Shown piece by piece: positions 34,619 to 43,783 of a stretch of 64,000 nucleotides of DNA. The stretch covers positions 620,001 to 684,000 of the forward strand of contig NZ_JACVOK010000002.1 of assembly GCF_018882465.1 (NCBI RefSeq), read 5' to 3'. A model generated the notes under the pieces. That model saw only the letters and a list, made by a program, of their open reading frames with translations, made no database searches and was not told where the DNA came from. Position numbers and translations under genes: made by a program. This stretch comes from Polynucleobacter sp. 73C-SIWE. GTDB lineage: Bacteria > Pseudomonadota > Gammaproteobacteria > Burkholderiales > Burkholderiaceae. The number at the start of each line of letters is the position of its first letter. Position 1 is the first letter of the stretch.

Positions 34619-36226
34619 TTATGTACTCGACTGCTCGTCTGCAGCCTCTTCAACCTCTGCATCAGGCCACTCGTCTTCATCTGGCTCTTCTTGTGTCTGC
34701 TGAACGAAGCTTCGAATAGCGTGCAGGGAATCGTCTGCAATAGCCTGCATTGTTAATGGCTCTAGGTCATCTACCGCTAATAGGCGCATCTTATCTTCAT
34801 CACCCAACTCAGCAGCACGAGCCAATTCAAGTAATTGTCCTAAAAAGCCACTTCCATCAGAAATCGCATCAACCACAACGTGGGGCAAATTAAAGTCTTG
34901 GAGCACTTCACGGCTAGGCTTATCAAACAGCACCTCAACCAATGACAGTCCACCGGTCAAGAAAGCCAAATCGGTAGAAGCAAGGCCGCCGCCAGCACCA
35001 AGACGGCCCGCAGCATTCTCCATAAAGAACGCCCTTACGCAAACGTGCTGCAATAAAGGAAGGGAATCTAAATGAACGCCTGCGTTGTTGTTCGCATATA
35101 GCAATAGCTGTGTCCATCGAGTAATCCGCTTAATCCCGGAAAGAACAACGGCATCACGGACGTTTTCAACCTTACGGTGTTTTCTCTTTCCTTCAATTTC
35201 AGCAATCTTAATAAGATGCTTGGCCACAGTTGGATTTTCAGAAAGCTCAGAATCCAATTGAGACAATTCAGGGTTGGAGAGTAGCAGCGTGAGTAGCTTC
35301 AAAAGCTTGAAATGCTTTTCATCTCTATGCAAAGATGTTTCTGGGGCAGCGTGAGTAAAAAAGTAGCCCTCAAATAAATCAAAGCCAAGCTCTTTAGCCT
35401 GATGGAATGCCTCTACCGTGTTGACATCAGTAGCGAGAGCCCGGATTTCAAGCTCATGGCATTTCTCAATAATTGCTTTTAATTGCTCAGGATTGCTATG
35501 GGCCGGATCAAGCTTTACAAACTTGAAAAGCGGCAAAATCTCTTGGTGACCCTCAAATAGGTGGTCAAAATCGGTAAGTACTAGTTGATATTTAACTCTA
35601 TTGAGGCTTTCGCATTCCTTCAAAACATCTGGATCAGCCAAAAGCTTATGGGGAATCTCCAAAGCAAACTTAAGCGCAGGCACTGACCTCAACTTCTTAT
35701 CTAGCAAAATTTCTCTATTAACCTTAATGAAGCCAATTTGACGACCAAGTGAATTTGCCACTCCCTTTTCACGCAGAGCACGCATGATTTCACTGAGCTT
35801 TACAAATGGCTCTGGAGGCTGCTCTGGCAACTCCTCTGTTGTAGCTTCAGCCTCCTCGGGAGACTCGCTTGGGGTCTCGACCTGCTGCTCTTGAGCCCCT
35901 TCAGTAGCGCCTTCAGATTCAGCAGAAGTATTGTCATCATCTTCGGATGGCAAGTAGGAATCTGGATTTAAATCCTTTTCTGCGATTTCTTCGGGAGTCG
36001 CGCCTGCGGCAATCATTTCCGCGCGCCTTAAGGCAATTGCATTTGCACGCTCTGCATCTGCTTCAGTACCCATTCTGAAGAACAACTCAAAGCCCATCAA
36101 TACGCTATTTTTATCCACAATCGGCTCGCGGCCAAAATAGGCATTCTCTGGCTCAATTGGATCTGGCAATACAAGCTCTTCTGGCTCTTCTGGCTTACTA
36201 CTCTTAAATTTAGAAAAGAATCCCAT
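34619..36226 (-). CDS. EAL-HDOD protein with long acidic insertion
   Basis: The 535-residue protein has a split EAL-like domain and a C-terminal HDOD domain (about 310-515). The EAL site is FELFFR (Glu47), and a later TDFDHLF and VKLD keep parts of the metal site, but the standard DDFGTG is missing. Between residues about 54 and 140 lies a highly acidic, Glu/Ser/Thr-rich insertion not seen in its partner at 31986, and the tail is acidic too (DEDEWPDAEVEE). A regulatory binding role is more likely than phosphodiesterase activity. Confidence 0.85.
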   Translation of the reverse strand: MGFFSKFKSSKPEEPEELVLPDPIEPENAYFGREPIVDKNSVLMGFELFFRMGTEADAERANAIALRRAEMIAAGATPEEIAEKDLNPDSYLPSEDDDNTSAESEGATEGAQEQQVETPSESPEEAEATTEELPEQPPEPFVKLSEIMRALREKGVANSLGRQIGFIKVNREILLDKKLRSVPALKFALEIPHKLLADPDVLKECESLNRVKYQLVLTDFDHLFEGHQEILPLFKFVKLDPAHSNPEQLKAIIEKCHELEIRALATDVNTVEAFHQAKELGFDLFEGYFFTHAAPETSLHRDEKHFKLLKLLTLLLSNPELSQLDSELSENPTVAKHLIKIAEIEGKRKHRKVENVRDAVVLSGIKRITRWTQLLLYANNNAGVHLDSLPLLQHVCVRAFFMENAAGRLGAGGGLASTDLAFLTGGLSLVEVLFDKPSREVLQDFNLPHVVVDAISDGSGFLGQLLELARAAELGDEDKMRLLAVDDLEPLTMQAIADDSLHAIRSFVQQTQEEPDEDEWPDAEVEEAADEQSST

Positions 36227-36328
36227 AATTACCTAAATTCATTCAATTTGATCGAGTTAAAAATGTATTCCCTTTGCATAGGAAATGCAATAAGTAGTGA
36301 ACCTTACCCATAAGGGCAAAGGTCAAAA

Positions 36329-36625
36329 TTACGGGGTCTTTTTGACCTGCTGCTTTACCTGTTCTTTGGCCAAATTTAAGCTTGCAATCAGCGCTTCGAT
36401 TTCCTCGAGCTTTTTAATTGCATCCGCTAACTTATCCCGAGTAACCATAATGGCATCAGTATTACTTCTGCTTTCAGTCTGGGTTTCCCGCAAAATCGTA
36501 TGCATCGATTTTTGACTGTTATTTAACACGTCAAAAGAATCATTGAGCTTAATTGCGTAAGCCGCTATAGCAACAAAAGCTATCGTGACAATGATAAAAA
36601 TTACAGGAATTAGGGTTTCACTCAT
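36329..36625 (-). CDS. Small membrane-anchored coiled-coil protein
   Basis: The 98-residue protein has one N-terminal transmembrane helix (about 5-26, PVIFIIVTIAFVAIAAYAI) and a long polar helix with heptad-like spacing (KLADAIKKLEEIEALIASLN), ending in a basic tail. This is the form of an inner-membrane coiled coil. I recognise no family. It precedes the second EAL-HDOD gene on the same strand by about 100 bases. Confidence 0.6.
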   Translation of the reverse strand: MSETLIPVIFIIVTIAFVAIAAYAIKLNDSFDVLNNSQKSMHTILRETQTESRSNTDAIMVTRDKLADAIKKLEEIEALIASLNLAKEQVKQQVKKTP

Positions 36626-36722
36626 ATTGAAGTAATTTTACATCTTTATGCGCGCCGAGCAAGTGGCTTAAGGGCTAATCCAATGGCCATCCTAGGAAAA
36701 AAATATTTTTTCATGAATTCGC

Positions 36723-36749
36723 TAAAGCTTTACTAAAAATAGCCGTAAA
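36723..36749 (+). promoter_or_regulatory. Sigma-28 (FliA) promoter for orphan flagellin
   Basis: TAAAGCTT, an 11-base spacer, then GCCGTAAA, 50 bases before the ATG at 36799. The spacing is the same as in the other two sigma-28 promoters of this window. Confidence 0.85.
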
Positions 36750-36798
36750 CAAGGGGATGGGGCTTCCTTTTACGAAAAATATCTATTGAAAACTAATT

Positions 36799-37611
36799 AT
36801 GCTCAATTTATCTAGAGCCTTAGGGCCAATTCTATCTGCTGCAGTGAGAAAAACTGACCAAAGTATTTATGATGTCCAGCGCAGTTTGGCTACCGGAAAA
36901 AATCCCAATATCAATGCCGCTGATAGGAGCGTTTCTACCTCAATTGCCCTTGAAATTAGCCTTTGGGCAGTGAGACAGCAAAGCCTTAATCAGACCCAAA
37001 ATATTATTGATGTTGCGAGAACGGGTTTAGATAGCGCCACTAGTCTTGTCTATCAGCTGCAAACACTGGCCAGCAGCGCCTCGAGCGGTACATTCTCAGA
37101 TTCAGATTTGTCGAATATGAATGCGACTTTTCTGGTGCTAGCAAAGCAAATTATTTCAACCGCTTCAAATGCAACCGTAAATGGTACAAACCTACTAGTT
37201 GGAACTACAGGCGCTGTTTTCTACGTCGGCATTAGCACGGCCACTCGATCAGCTACCGCAATGACAATTGCCGGGATCAATCTAGACTCAATTGGGGCAA
37301 TTTGTACCGCCCTGAGTATTACCTCCTCAGGAGCTGCAACATCAGCTATATACGTATTGTCAACCCAACTCACCAATATTAGCGCGGGGCAATCTTCGTT
37401 GAGCGCTAACTCTATGGCGATGGCTGCCAATTCAACTGCTGCGTCTAGCATCAGCGCCAGTCTGGAAGGTTATATTGCGGCGACTGAAAACATCGACGCT
37501 ACAGCCCTACAAATTAAGCTGCAAGAGCTAAATCAACAGCAGAGTATTAACTATTATTTAGTTTCTCAAATGAATCTTGAATCAGAGAAAATGCTTGCGA
37601 TCTTCAAATAA
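36799..37611 (+). CDS. Short orphan flagellin (paralogue D)
   Basis: The 270-residue flagellin keeps the family plan: DVQRSLATGKNPNIN, QTQNIIDVARTGLDSATSLV, VNGTNLLVGTTGAV, then IDATALQIKLQELNQQQSIN and a final MLAIFK. Cys169 sits in GAICTALSITS at the place of the shared cysteine. It is far from the other flagellins but has its own sigma-28 promoter, so it is expected to be expressed late as a minor or alternative subunit. Its N-terminus (MLNLSRALGPILSAAVRKTD) is more basic than in the others. Confidence 0.86.
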   Translation: MLNLSRALGPILSAAVRKTDQSIYDVQRSLATGKNPNINAADRSVSTSIALEISLWAVRQQSLNQTQNIIDVARTGLDSATSLVYQLQTLASSASSGTFSDSDLSNMNATFLVLAKQIISTASNATVNGTNLLVGTTGAVFYVGISTATRSATAMTIAGINLDSIGAICTALSITSSGAATSAIYVLSTQLTNISAGQSSLSANSMAMAANSTAASSISASLEGYIAATENIDATALQIKLQELNQQQSINYYLVSQMNLESEKMLAIFK

Positions 37612-37616
37612 ACGCC

Positions 37617-37955
37617 CTAAGACCATTTATTTAAAGGAATAATTTCACTATCAATCAAAATTCCCAGCTGAAATCCATCTACCGAACTAATATTGGGATT
37701 AATGTGGGTTGTGACCACATGGCGAATGATATTGATAGTCATATTTCTCAATTCGCTTGGCATAAAAACCTTGATTTGAGCGTTAAACAAAGCAAGTACT
37801 TTTTCCGCATCAATAGACCTAAGTTCAGGATAATGACTTTTATTGGAATTCATCATCATTAATAGGCTCGATTTCACATCAACACCTTCTGAAAAGTGGC
37901 GATTGAAAGAGCGGCATAGGGATCGAGCAACATCCTTATCGGCGGTTCGGATCAT
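37617..37955 (-). CDS. Unknown 112-residue protein
   Basis: I do not recognise this protein. It contains a helical N-terminal half (KDVARSLCRSFNRHFSEGVD), an SSLLMMMNS patch and a middle with PSELRNMTINIIRHVVTTH, and it has no signal peptide or membrane segment. It converges on the orphan flagellin, ending 5 bases from its stop. The start at 37955 is an ATG. It may be a regulator or a small housekeeping protein; there is no firm clue. Confidence 0.5.
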   Translation of the reverse strand: MIRTADKDVARSLCRSFNRHFSEGVDVKSSLLMMMNSNKSHYPELRSIDAEKVLALFNAQIKVFMPSELRNMTINIIRHVVTTHINPNISSVDGFQLGILIDSEIIPLNKWS

Positions 37956-38093
37956 GGGAGAGAACGCTGGATTAAAAGTTTAATTTTTATCATAGCATAC
38001 GGCTTATGAAGCAAAATATTCAAAACAATCTAGCTATTTCCCCTAATATAATCAACACGATACACTCTAAAATATTTTGACCCATTCCAGATT

Positions 38094-38591
38094 ATGAAAA
38101 CTTCTATAGCGCTTTTCGCCATCACTCTTTTATCTAGTCCAATCTTGGGCTTTGCACAAGAGGTGGACCCAACTACAGCATGTATTGCGAATCTAGCAGA
38201 GAACCCTGATTTTCAGATGATTAGCAACAAAGTTGCCTTAGCTGGACCAAGTAATCAAACTATTGAAATGCTCACAAATAAGTCAAAGCCCAAGAAAAAT
38301 GAAAAGGCTGTGATTTCAAAATGGAACTCATCGCTAACGGAATGTATTAATTTAGGAAAACAATATAGAAAAGAGAATGAGACCGAGTTCATGCAAGCAG
38401 CTCAGGCCGAAACATTCCAGAACTTTGAAAAGTTAGTGGAAAAACTGTATATGAGAAAGATTACTTATGGCGCATTTGCTAACGCAAGAGCTGCAGAACT
38501 AGAAAAATATAACGCTAAAGTTGCTCAGAATCAACGCAATATTGAAAACAAGAAAAATCTAGAGACAACAGTCAAAATCAAATCAATGTAA
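38094..38591 (+). CDS. Small exported protein of unknown function
   Basis: The 165-residue protein has a signal peptide (MKTSIALFAITLLSSPILGF, then AQ) and a mainly helical, Lys/Glu/Asn-rich mature part with two cysteines (ACIANL and ECINLG). Periplasmic location is expected. No family is recognised. It ends 13 bases before the HicB-like gene on the same strand, but a functional link is not evident. Confidence 0.6.
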   Translation: MKTSIALFAITLLSSPILGFAQEVDPTTACIANLAENPDFQMISNKVALAGPSNQTIEMLTNKSKPKKNEKAVISKWNSSLTECINLGKQYRKENETEFMQAAQAETFQNFEKLVEKLYMRKITYGAFANARAAELEKYNAKVAQNQRNIENKKNLETTVKIKSM

Positions 38592-38604
38592 ATATAGGAA
38601 ATCT

Positions 38605-38841
38605 ATGAAAGGGATCTACCTAGTCTTTGCCGAATGGTGCAACACTGAAAACATTTGGATTGCCTCATCAAATGATATTCCTGGTTTTATTGCTGAGGCC
38701 GATAGTATTGAAGCGCTATCAACAAAACTACAATCCCTCATTCCTGAGTTGCTGCTTCTGAACAAGCAGGTAACCGAAGAACAAATCATCATTGAAATTG
38801 TTGCGCGAAAGTTTGTAAAAACTCAATCTCTGGAGAAATAG
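38605..38841 (+). CDS. HicB-like (DUF1902-type) antitoxin
   Basis: The 78-residue protein has the HicB N-terminal fold: VFAEWCNTENIWIASSNDIP, then GFIAEADSIEALSTKLQSLI, typical of the DUF1902 group. It lacks a separate C-terminal DNA-binding domain. It is followed after one base by a HicA-like gene, so the two form a likely type II toxin-antitoxin pair with the antitoxin first. Confidence 0.78.
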   Translation: MKGIYLVFAEWCNTENIWIASSNDIPGFIAEADSIEALSTKLQSLIPELLLLNKQVTEEQIIIEIVARKFVKTQSLEK

Positions 38842-38842
38842 C

Positions 38843-39103
38843 ATGGTGACCGTCTACTCTCAATCCATGGGTGCATCTCTCACACCAAAGATTATTGACT
38901 TAATTAAGGCTGCCGGTTGTGAATATATCCAAGCGGGTCATCGTGGCAATCATGATATTTGGTACTCTCCGGCAACTAACCTACATTTTCCAGTAGATAG
39001 CAAAATTCGTTCAATCAAGGCTGCAAATATTCTGCTGAGCATTTCAGGTCTGCCTCATCTTGTTGAGGAGAGTGAGGATGAAGATGAAAATACTGAAGAA
39101 TAA
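38843..39103 (+). CDS. HicA-like mRNA interferase toxin
   Basis: The 86-residue protein has the HicA double-stranded-RNA-binding-like fold: IIDLIKAAGCEYIQAGHRGN, with the catalytic-type histidine His37 in NHDIWYSP, then HFPVDSKIRSIKAANILLSI. The tail is unusually acidic (EESEDEDENTEE). HicA proteins cleave mRNA when free of HicB. It is one base after the antitoxin gene. The usual GSHH sequence is RGNHD here, so activity is likely but not certain. Confidence 0.75.
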   Translation: MVTVYSQSMGASLTPKIIDLIKAAGCEYIQAGHRGNHDIWYSPATNLHFPVDSKIRSIKAANILLSISGLPHLVEESEDEDENTEE

Positions 39104-39121
39104 AATTCAGGAGCAATCAAG

Positions 39122-40777
39122 CTAGCTTTCTTGATTTTCTGAGCTTCCTTCTGCTTGCGGAGTCAAAATAGTAGGGTACGATACAGCCCAAGTGCCTGGA
39201 TAATCACGGCTATAGTGCAGCCCCCTACTCTCTCTTCGCATCAGGGCTGATCTAACAATCAGCTCCGCGCACTCTAGTAAATTACGTAACTCAATCAGAT
39301 CTCGCGTTACCTTAAAGTTGGCGTAATACTCTTGCACTTCGTAGCGAAGTAATTTGATGCGATGTAATGCGCGCTCAAGTCTTCGATTGGTTCTTACAAT
39401 GCCAACATAGTTCCACATTAAAGAGCGCAACTCATCCCAGTTATGCGCAATGACTACCTGCTCATCAGCATCTTCTACTTGACTCTCATCCCAAAGGGGT
39501 AGAGTCGGCATTGCTGGGGCCTTAAGTTCAGAGATATCTTGTGCAGCCGCTTTACCAATAACTACACACTCCAATAATGAATTACTTGCTAAGCGATTGG
39601 CGCCATGAAGCCCAGTATACGTAGCTTCGCCAACTGCATATAAGCCTGGTAAATCTGTTCTGCCTTTCAGGTCAGTAACCACACCCCCGCAGGTATAGTG
39701 CGCAGCAGGAACAACTGGTATGGGCTCTTGGGTAATATCCAAACCAAGACTTAAGCAACGCGCATAAATCATGGGGAAATGCTCTTTAATAAAGTCTGCA
39801 CCTAAATGGGTTGCATCGAGATGTACAAAGTCTAAGCCATGTTTTTTCATCTCAAAATCGATTGCTCTTGCAACAATATCCCGCGGCGCTAGCTCTTTAC
39901 GCTCATCATGCTCTGACATAAAACGAGTGCCGTCTGGCAATTTCAAGATCCCACCCTCACCTCGCATAGCTTCTGTAATTAAAAAGGTGCGATCACTGGG
40001 GTGATACAAACAGGTTGGATGAAACTGAATAAACTCCATATTGCCAACACGACAACCTGCACGCCAAGCCATCGCGATTCCATCCCCTGTTGCAGTATCT
40101 GGATTACTCGTGTAGCGATATACCTTTCCCACTCCACCAGTAGCAAGCACTACAGACTTTGCCTGAATTGTCTCTACGCGATTATTTTTGATATCTAAAG
40201 CATACACGCCATAACAACGATTTGGTTTGCTACGTTGGGTCTTAGCATCAAGATGGCGATTGGTAATAAGATCCAGCGCAATCCAATGCTCTAGGATCTG
40301 AATATTTTTATGGGCTCTAGCTTTATCCAATAGAACTTCGTGAATTGCCTTACCAGTGGCATCGGCAGCGTGTGCAATACGACGATGACTATGACCACCC
40401 TCGCGGGTTAAATGCAAACCCATCGGCCCACTCTCATCGGCTGTAAAGGGAACACCCTGCTCTACCAACCACTTAATAGCATCAGCACTTTCTTCAGCGA
40501 TAAAGCGTGCTGTTGATTCAACCACTAAACCTGCGCCAGCATCAATTGTGTCGGCCACATGAGAATCAATGCTGTCGTGCTCCTTGTCAACGACCCCAAC
40601 GATACCGCCTTGTGCCCAAGCAGTAGCGGCCTCACCTAAGCCGCGCTTAGCCATCAAAATCACGGGCTGAGATTGAGCTGTGCGTAAGGCTACTGTTAAA
40701 CCGGCAAGACCTGCCCCAATAATGAGGACAGGTAATTCAGCTTGAGCCTGGGAAGGAGTGGGTTTTGAACTGGCCAT
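39122..40777 (-). CDS. nadB: NadB, L-aspartate oxidase
   Basis: The 551-residue flavoprotein has the FAD motif IIGAGLAGL (about 19-27), the family segment [16 protein letters not shown], a substrate-side HSHRRIAHA and QFHPTCLY, and ends in the helical NadB domain. It oxidises L-aspartate to iminoaspartate, the first step of NAD synthesis. A terminator separates it from fdsA, so it has its own transcript. nadA and nadC are not nearby. Confidence 0.95.
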   Translation of the reverse strand: MASSKPTPSQAQAELPVLIIGAGLAGLTVALRTAQSQPVILMAKRGLGEAATAWAQGGIVGVVDKEHDSIDSHVADTIDAGAGLVVESTARFIAEESADAIKWLVEQGVPFTADESGPMGLHLTREGGHSHRRIAHAADATGKAIHEVLLDKARAHKNIQILEHWIALDLITNRHLDAKTQRSKPNRCYGVYALDIKNNRVETIQAKSVVLATGGVGKVYRYTSNPDTATGDGIAMAWRAGCRVGNMEFIQFHPTCLYHPSDRTFLITEAMRGEGGILKLPDGTRFMSEHDERKELAPRDIVARAIDFEMKKHGLDFVHLDATHLGADFIKEHFPMIYARCLSLGLDITQEPIPVVPAAHYTCGGVVTDLKGRTDLPGLYAVGEATYTGLHGANRLASNSLLECVVIGKAAAQDISELKAPAMPTLPLWDESQVEDADEQVVIAHNWDELRSLMWNYVGIVRTNRRLERALHRIKLLRYEVQEYYANFKVTRDLIELRNLLECAELIVRSALMRRESRGLHYSRDYPGTWAVSYPTILTPQAEGSSENQES

Positions 40778-40822
40778 AGAAGGTTCATTCTAAAGGGCAA
40801 ATGAAATTAGTGAGGTCTATGT

Positions 40823-40850
40823 AAAAAGGCTCCACTTTGGGAGCCTTTTT
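40823..40850 (-). terminator. Rho-independent terminator after fdsA
   Basis: AAAAAGGCTCC, loop ACTTT, GGGAGCCTTTTT: a strong stem with A/T flanks, usable on both strands. It lies 17 bases after the fdsA stop and ends the formate dehydrogenase operon before nadB. Confidence 0.92.
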
Positions 40851-40867
40851 ACTGATGCTAAGCGCAC

Positions 40868-43762
40868 TTAAATATTGGCACTAAGCTTTGATCCGCCGGG
40901 GGCATTGGTACCGTAGCCCATAATCTTTGCTACATCACCACCTTTGGCGAGTTTGACTGCGCAATACTTGAACTCTGGGATCTTGCCAAATGGATCTAAG
41001 GCAGGATTAGTAATCAAATTTGCTGCTGCTTCATAGTAGGCAAACGGAATGAAGATCACACCTCTTGGGGTACCATCATCTCTTCGCACATGAATGCCTA
41101 CTTCTCCGCGACGAGATTGAACTGTAATCACATCTCCAGCTACCACACCAAGCTGAGTCATGTCCTCACCATTCATAGAAACGGTTGCCATTGGCTCAAT
41201 AGCATCAAGCACAGTGGCGCGTCTTGTCATACTGCCGGTATGCCAATGCTCTAACTGACGACCTGTAATGAGTACGAATGGATACTCTCCATCAGGCCTT
41301 TCATTTGCAGGAATGATGTCTGCTGGCACAAGCTTCACTTTGCCATCAGGAGTAGCAAAAGCATCATCAAATACGATTGGTCGACCTGGGTCTTCTGCTG
41401 AGAGGCATGGATAGGTAACGCTAGATTCTTTTTCTAAGCGCTCCCAGGTAATGCCCTTAATCGCGCCATGCATGGCTTGACGCATCTCCTCATAAACCTG
41501 CGCAACTCCATCATCGGAGCCTTGGTAATTCCAATTCAGACCCATGCGTTTAGCAATTTCTTGAATGATCCACAGATCAGGCTTAGCATCACCAGGAGGA
41601 TTAATTGCCTTCTTACCCATCTGCACCATACGGTCGGTATTACTTGCAGTACCGACCTTTTCTGGCCAAGCGCTTGCCGGAAGGACCACATCGGCTAGCA
41701 ATGCTGTCTCAGTCATAAAGATATCTTGCACAACCAGGTGCTCCAACGAAGCTAAGGCATGACGTGCATGATTTAAGTCAGGATCACTCATTGCTGGATT
41801 TTCGCCCTCAACGTACATGCCGCGAATCTTATCGGGGTCACTATCTGGCGCAGTGATCTTGTGCATGATTTCAACTACGGTGTAGCCTGGTTTCTTATCG
41901 AGTGGCATGCCCCAGAATTTTTCAAACCAGGCATGTGCTTCTGGATTGTCTACACGTTGATAATTCGGGAACATCATCGGAATCAAACCAGCATCGCTGG
42001 CACCCTGCACGTTATTTTGACCGCGCAAGGGATGCAAGCCCGAACCCGGCTTACCAATTTGGCCCGTGATACTCACTAAGGCAATTAAGCAACGCGCATT
42101 ATCGGTACCATGAACGTGCTGGCTAACACCCATACCCCATAAAATCATGGCTGACTTCGTAGTAGCAAACTCTCTCGCAACTTCACGCAAGGTCTCTGCA
42201 GGGATTCCGCAAATAGGGGCCATGGCTTCGGGGCTATAGCCCTTAATATTTTCCTTGAGGGCTTCGAAATTATTAGCGCGATTCTGGATGAAATCTTGAT
42301 CAGCTAAGCCCTCCTCGATGATTGTATAAATCATCGCATTAAGCATCGCTACATCAGTATCTGGCTTAAATTGCATTGTGCGCCAAGCATGCTTACTGAT
42401 CTCGGTCATGCGTGGATCACACAACACAATCTTTGCGCCACGCTTAGCGGCATTCTTAAACCAAGTTGCAGCAACTGGATGGTTAGCAGTTGGGTTTGAT
42501 CCAATTAGGAAAATCAAACTTGAGTGCTCAACATCATTCACCTGATTACTCACTGCACCAGAGCCAACACCCTCCAAGAGTGCTGCCACAGAAGATGCAT
42601 GACAAAGACGAGTGCAGTGATCTACGTTATTACTACCAAATCCTGTACGAACCAGTTTTTGAAATAAGTAAGCCTCTTCATTGCTTCCCTTTGCAGACCC
42701 AAAACCAGCCAATACTTTCAAGCCATGCTTATCTTTGAGTTTTTTAAGGCCACCACCAGCAAACTCGAGCGCCTCTTCCCAACTGGCTTCGCGGAAAATA
42801 TCAGACCAGTCTTGCTTGCCTTCAAGTATTGACTCATCCTTAGGAACACCAGGTTTGCGAATTAATGGTTTAGTGAGGCGCTGTGGATTATGGATGTAAT
42901 CCATACCAAAGCGACCTTTGACGCAAAGGCGATTGTGATTAGCGGGGCCATCACGACCTTCTACGCTAACAATCTTTTCGTCTTTAACGTTATAAGTAAT
43001 TTGGCAACCAACACCGCAGAATGGGCAAACAGAATCTACCTTACGGTCAACGGTTTGCGAACCAATTAATCCCTTAGGCATCAATGCACCCGTTGGGCAT
43101 GCTTGTACACATTCACCACAGGCAACGCAGGTGCTATCACCCATGGGGTCGTTGAGATCGAAGACGATTTCGCTATGGGCGCCGCGCATAGCGTAGCCGA
43201 TCACATCATTGACCTGCTCTTCACGGCAAGCGCGGACACAACGGTTGCACTGAATACAAGCATCGAGGTTGACTGCCATCGCCGGGTGAGAAATGTCATT
43301 CGCAACCTTCTCGCGACGCAATGCTTTTAACTCTGGGCGTACTGTGACATCCATGCGGCTGGCCCAAGTGCTGAGCTCGCCATGTTGATTCTTCTGCTCT
43401 TCTGCTTTGCTATCACCCACCCACTTAAAGCCTTCATCAGGCATATCTGAGAGGAGCATCTCTAGCACTAACTTCTGACTCTTTACAGCACGCTCGCTAT
43501 TGGCTTTAACTTCCATTCCTGGAGTGGCACTTCTGCAGCAGCTTGGGGCTAAGGTGCGCTCACCATTGATTTCGACTACGCAAGCACGGCAGTTGCCGTC
43601 AGCACGGTAGCCATCTTTAAAACATAAATGGGGAATATCAATACCGTGGCGTTTAGCGGCCTTGAGAATAGTTTCACCTTCATAGGAAACAATCGTCTTG
43701 CCGTCTAGCTTGAACTCAACGGTTGGTAATGCGAGCTCTTTTGGATTAGTTGGTGCGTTCAT
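40868..43762 (-). CDS. fdsA: NAD-dependent formate dehydrogenase alpha subunit
   Basis: This 964-residue molybdo-enzyme has an N-terminal [2Fe-2S] site (C47, C58, C61, C75), further Fe-S sites with CIQCNRC and CVACGECVQACP, a [4Fe-4S] site CPFCGVGC near 246-253, and then the bis-MGD domain. VDHCTRLCHASSV puts the metal-ligand Cys at about 387; it is Cys, not selenocysteine. It oxidises formate to CO2 with NAD+. It follows the fused beta/gamma gene by 21 bases. fdsC/fdhD and fdsD are absent downstream. Confidence 0.94.
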   Translation of the reverse strand: MNAPTNPKELALPTVEFKLDGKTIVSYEGETILKAAKRHGIDIPHLCFKDGYRADGNCRACVVEINGERTLAPSCCRSATPGMEVKANSERAVKSQKLVLEMLLSDMPDEGFKWVGDSKAEEQKNQHGELSTWASRMDVTVRPELKALRREKVANDISHPAMAVNLDACIQCNRCVRACREEQVNDVIGYAMRGAHSEIVFDLNDPMGDSTCVACGECVQACPTGALMPKGLIGSQTVDRKVDSVCPFCGVGCQITYNVKDEKIVSVEGRDGPANHNRLCVKGRFGMDYIHNPQRLTKPLIRKPGVPKDESILEGKQDWSDIFREASWEEALEFAGGGLKKLKDKHGLKVLAGFGSAKGSNEEAYLFQKLVRTGFGSNNVDHCTRLCHASSVAALLEGVGSGAVSNQVNDVEHSSLIFLIGSNPTANHPVAATWFKNAAKRGAKIVLCDPRMTEISKHAWRTMQFKPDTDVAMLNAMIYTIIEEGLADQDFIQNRANNFEALKENIKGYSPEAMAPICGIPAETLREVAREFATTKSAMILWGMGVSQHVHGTDNARCLIALVSITGQIGKPGSGLHPLRGQNNVQGASDAGLIPMMFPNYQRVDNPEAHAWFEKFWGMPLDKKPGYTVVEIMHKITAPDSDPDKIRGMYVEGENPAMSDPDLNHARHALASLEHLVVQDIFMTETALLADVVLPASAWPEKVGTASNTDRMVQMGKKAINPPGDAKPDLWIIQEIAKRMGLNWNYQGSDDGVAQVYEEMRQAMHGAIKGITWERLEKESSVTYPCLSAEDPGRPIVFDDAFATPDGKVKLVPADIIPANERPDGEYPFVLITGRQLEHWHTGSMTRRATVLDAIEPMATVSMNGEDMTQLGVVAGDVITVQSRRGEVGIHVRRDDGTPRGVIFIPFAYYEAAANLITNPALDPFGKIPEFKYCAVKLAKGGDVAKIMGYGTNAPGGSKLSANI

Positions 43763-43783
43763 CTTTGTCTCGTCTTTCCCTAT

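Noticed and set aside
40868-43762. Selenocysteine (TGA) in the formate dehydrogenase
   Set aside because: The metal-ligand position is a normal cysteine codon in VDHCTRLCH; there is no in-frame TGA.
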